From a virus: 23,243 nucleotides of DNA. Location of the stretch: the IMG/VR virus record IMGVR_UViG_3300042881_000699, positions 1-23,243 of that record; one strand, written 5' to 3'. Position 1 is the stretch's first letter; each line of letters begins with the position of its first letter. The translations under genes and the position numbers were made by a program. The notes beneath the pieces were generated by a model. That model ran no database searches. It was given only the letters and a program-made list of their open reading frames with translations, and was not told where the DNA came from. This document shows, in pieces, positions 22,597 to 23,243 of this stretch.

Positions 22597-22711
22597 AGTA
22601 AAAACAATCACAAATTCTTTCAGAAAAAAAGCGAAAAAGAACGGAAAAGGAATCCATTCTAAAAACAATAAACCATTAAAGAAGTATAGGGGGCAAGGCA
22701 AATGTCGTTAA
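22589..22711 (+). CDS. 40-residue highly basic protein
   Basis: ATG 22589 to TAA 22711 encodes 40 residues, of which 15 are Lys or Arg. KAKKNGKGIHSKNNKPLKKY leads into RGQGKCR. The Y-R-G-Q-G ending resembles small basic proteins I know from Bacteroidota phages, whose role is unknown. It overlaps both neighbours (8 and 10 nt), consistent with translation as part of the lysis cassette. Nucleic-acid or membrane-surface binding is possible but unproven. Confidence 0.55.
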   Translation: MAKVKTITNSFRKKAKKNGKGIHSKNNKPLKKYRGQGKCR

Positions 22712-22917
22712 GAAAAACAAATACACCAAAATGGTTAAGTATAACCAGGAAGATAATGATTTACATCGGAGGGGCAACTTTTCTGCCTATGCTATTCGGT
22801 AAAATAGGAATTAAAGATGTAGAGTTTGCGCTTCAATGTTGGCTCGGTGCTTTAGGGTTGTTGCAACTTTACATCGATAGTAAGTATAAAAAAGAACAAG
22901 ACATTTATAAGCCATGA
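22702..22917 (+). CDS. Holin-like 71-residue membrane protein
   Basis: This 71-residue protein has a basic N-terminus (SLRKTNTPKWLSITRK), two membrane segments at about 18-37 (IMIYIGGATFLPMLFGKIGI) and 42-60 (FALQCWLGALGLLQLYIDSK), and a charged tail. This is class II holin topology. Its stop overlaps the amidase ATG (ATGA at 22914). Together with the 58-residue protein there are two holin candidates; one could be a holin and the other an antiholin or spanin-like helper. Assignment between them is not possible from sequence. Confidence 0.6.
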   Translation: MSLRKTNTPKWLSITRKIMIYIGGATFLPMLFGKIGIKDVEFALQCWLGALGLLQLYIDSKYKKEQDIYKP

Positions 22918-23243
22918 AACATTTAGAAATAGCAATCTCACAAATAGGAGTTGAAGAAGTTCCAAGAGGAAGCAATTGGGGAGCTGATGTTAAAAAGTAT
23001 TTAAATAGTGTAGGGATTAATTTTCCTGCTTCATGGTGCATGGCTTATGTATATTGGTGTTGCAAAGAGGCAGGAGTTAACCTATTTAAAACGGGTGGAG
23101 TTTTGGCTCAATGGAATAAAACACCAAAAGAAAAGAAGTCATTGACTCCTGTAGTCGGCTCTATTTTTATAATGGACTACGGCAAAGGTTTGGGACACAC
23201 TGGCTTTGTGGAAAGAATAGACGGAACAAGTATACACACGATT
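22914..23243 (+). CDS. CHAP/NlpC-P60-type endolysin, 3' end outside window
   Basis: The visible 110 residues begin MKHLEIAISQIGVEEVPRGS and continue NWGADVKKYLNSVGINFPA, then SWCMAYVYWCCKEAG with the candidate nucleophile C42, and GLGHTGFVERIDG with the candidate catalytic H95. This spacing and the GxxEvP N-terminus fit a CHAP/NlpC-P60 cysteine amidase or peptidase that cuts peptidoglycan cross-bridges. The remaining active-site acid or polar residue and any C-terminal binding domain would be past the right edge. No signal peptide, so release would depend on the holins upstream. Coupled to the preceding gene by ATGA. Confidence 0.8.
   Translation, partial: MKHLEIAISQIGVEEVPRGSNWGADVKKYLNSVGINFPASWCMAYVYWCCKEAGVNLFKTGGVLAQWNKTPKEKKSLTPVVGSIFIMDYGKGLGHTGFVERIDGTSIHTI

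Noticed and set aside
1-23243. tRNA genes, CRISPR arrays, insertion sequences, attachment sites
   Set aside because: Looked for cloverleaf-like and regularly spaced repeats and for transposase or integrase motifs; none supportable by eye. Intergenic space is too small (81 nt maximum) for most of these.

Overview
The window is a 23.2 kb stretch of tailed-phage (or prophage) DNA in which every supported gene lies on the + strand and genes are packed end to end. The host is most likely a member of Bacteroidota (Flavobacterium-like). The DNA is AT-rich. Shine-Dalgarno sequences are essentially absent and are replaced by A/T-rich leaders. The structural proteins resemble families I know from Bacteroidota phages and prophages. 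No integrase, repressor, replication gene, tRNA or CRISPR array is visible, so lifestyle cannot be decided here.

Layout. (1) 1-3980: an accessory cassette with a GT4-like glycosyltransferase (its start lies left of the window), a free-standing HNH homing endonuclease, two small CxxC proteins, a GT9-like glycosyltransferase and two class I SAM methyltransferases. This looks like glycan-modifying cargo. (2) 4005-6905: a metallophosphoesterase with an N-terminal helical region, two small coupled ORFs, then the small and large terminase subunits. (3) 6907-14111: a tail block. It holds a probable tail assembly chaperone whose reading frame switches at a T9 run, a gp10-like tail-completion candidate, two large tail/baseplate proteins and a short tape measure protein. 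(4) 14154-16805: prohead protease/scaffold, major capsid protein and probable tail tube protein, closed by a strong intrinsic terminator at 16818-16853. (5) 16887-20300: a small beta protein, a portal protein carrying a winged-helix segment and a MuF-like C-terminus, a head-tail connector, a 32-codon ORF and a tail-terminator candidate. (6) 20322-22395: a fibre module dominated by a protein made of two tandem 254-residue-period copies. (7) 22420-23243: a lysis cassette of overlapping small membrane/basic proteins and a CHAP-like amidase cut by the right edge.

How it works together. TerS and TerL package DNA through the portal into a capsid built from the MCP on a protease-scaffold. The chaperone, tape measure, tube, completion and terminator proteins build a siphovirus-type tail. 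The 409- and 965-residue proteins and the duplicated fibre form the tip. The last genes lyse the cell. The order is unusual: the portal is separated from terL by the whole tail block. The observations most worth checking are the T9 frameshift, the portal fusion, the duplicated fibre, the sugar/methyl cassette next to terminase, and a recurrent 16-nt AT element touching four start codons. There is no gene-free stretch over 81 nt.
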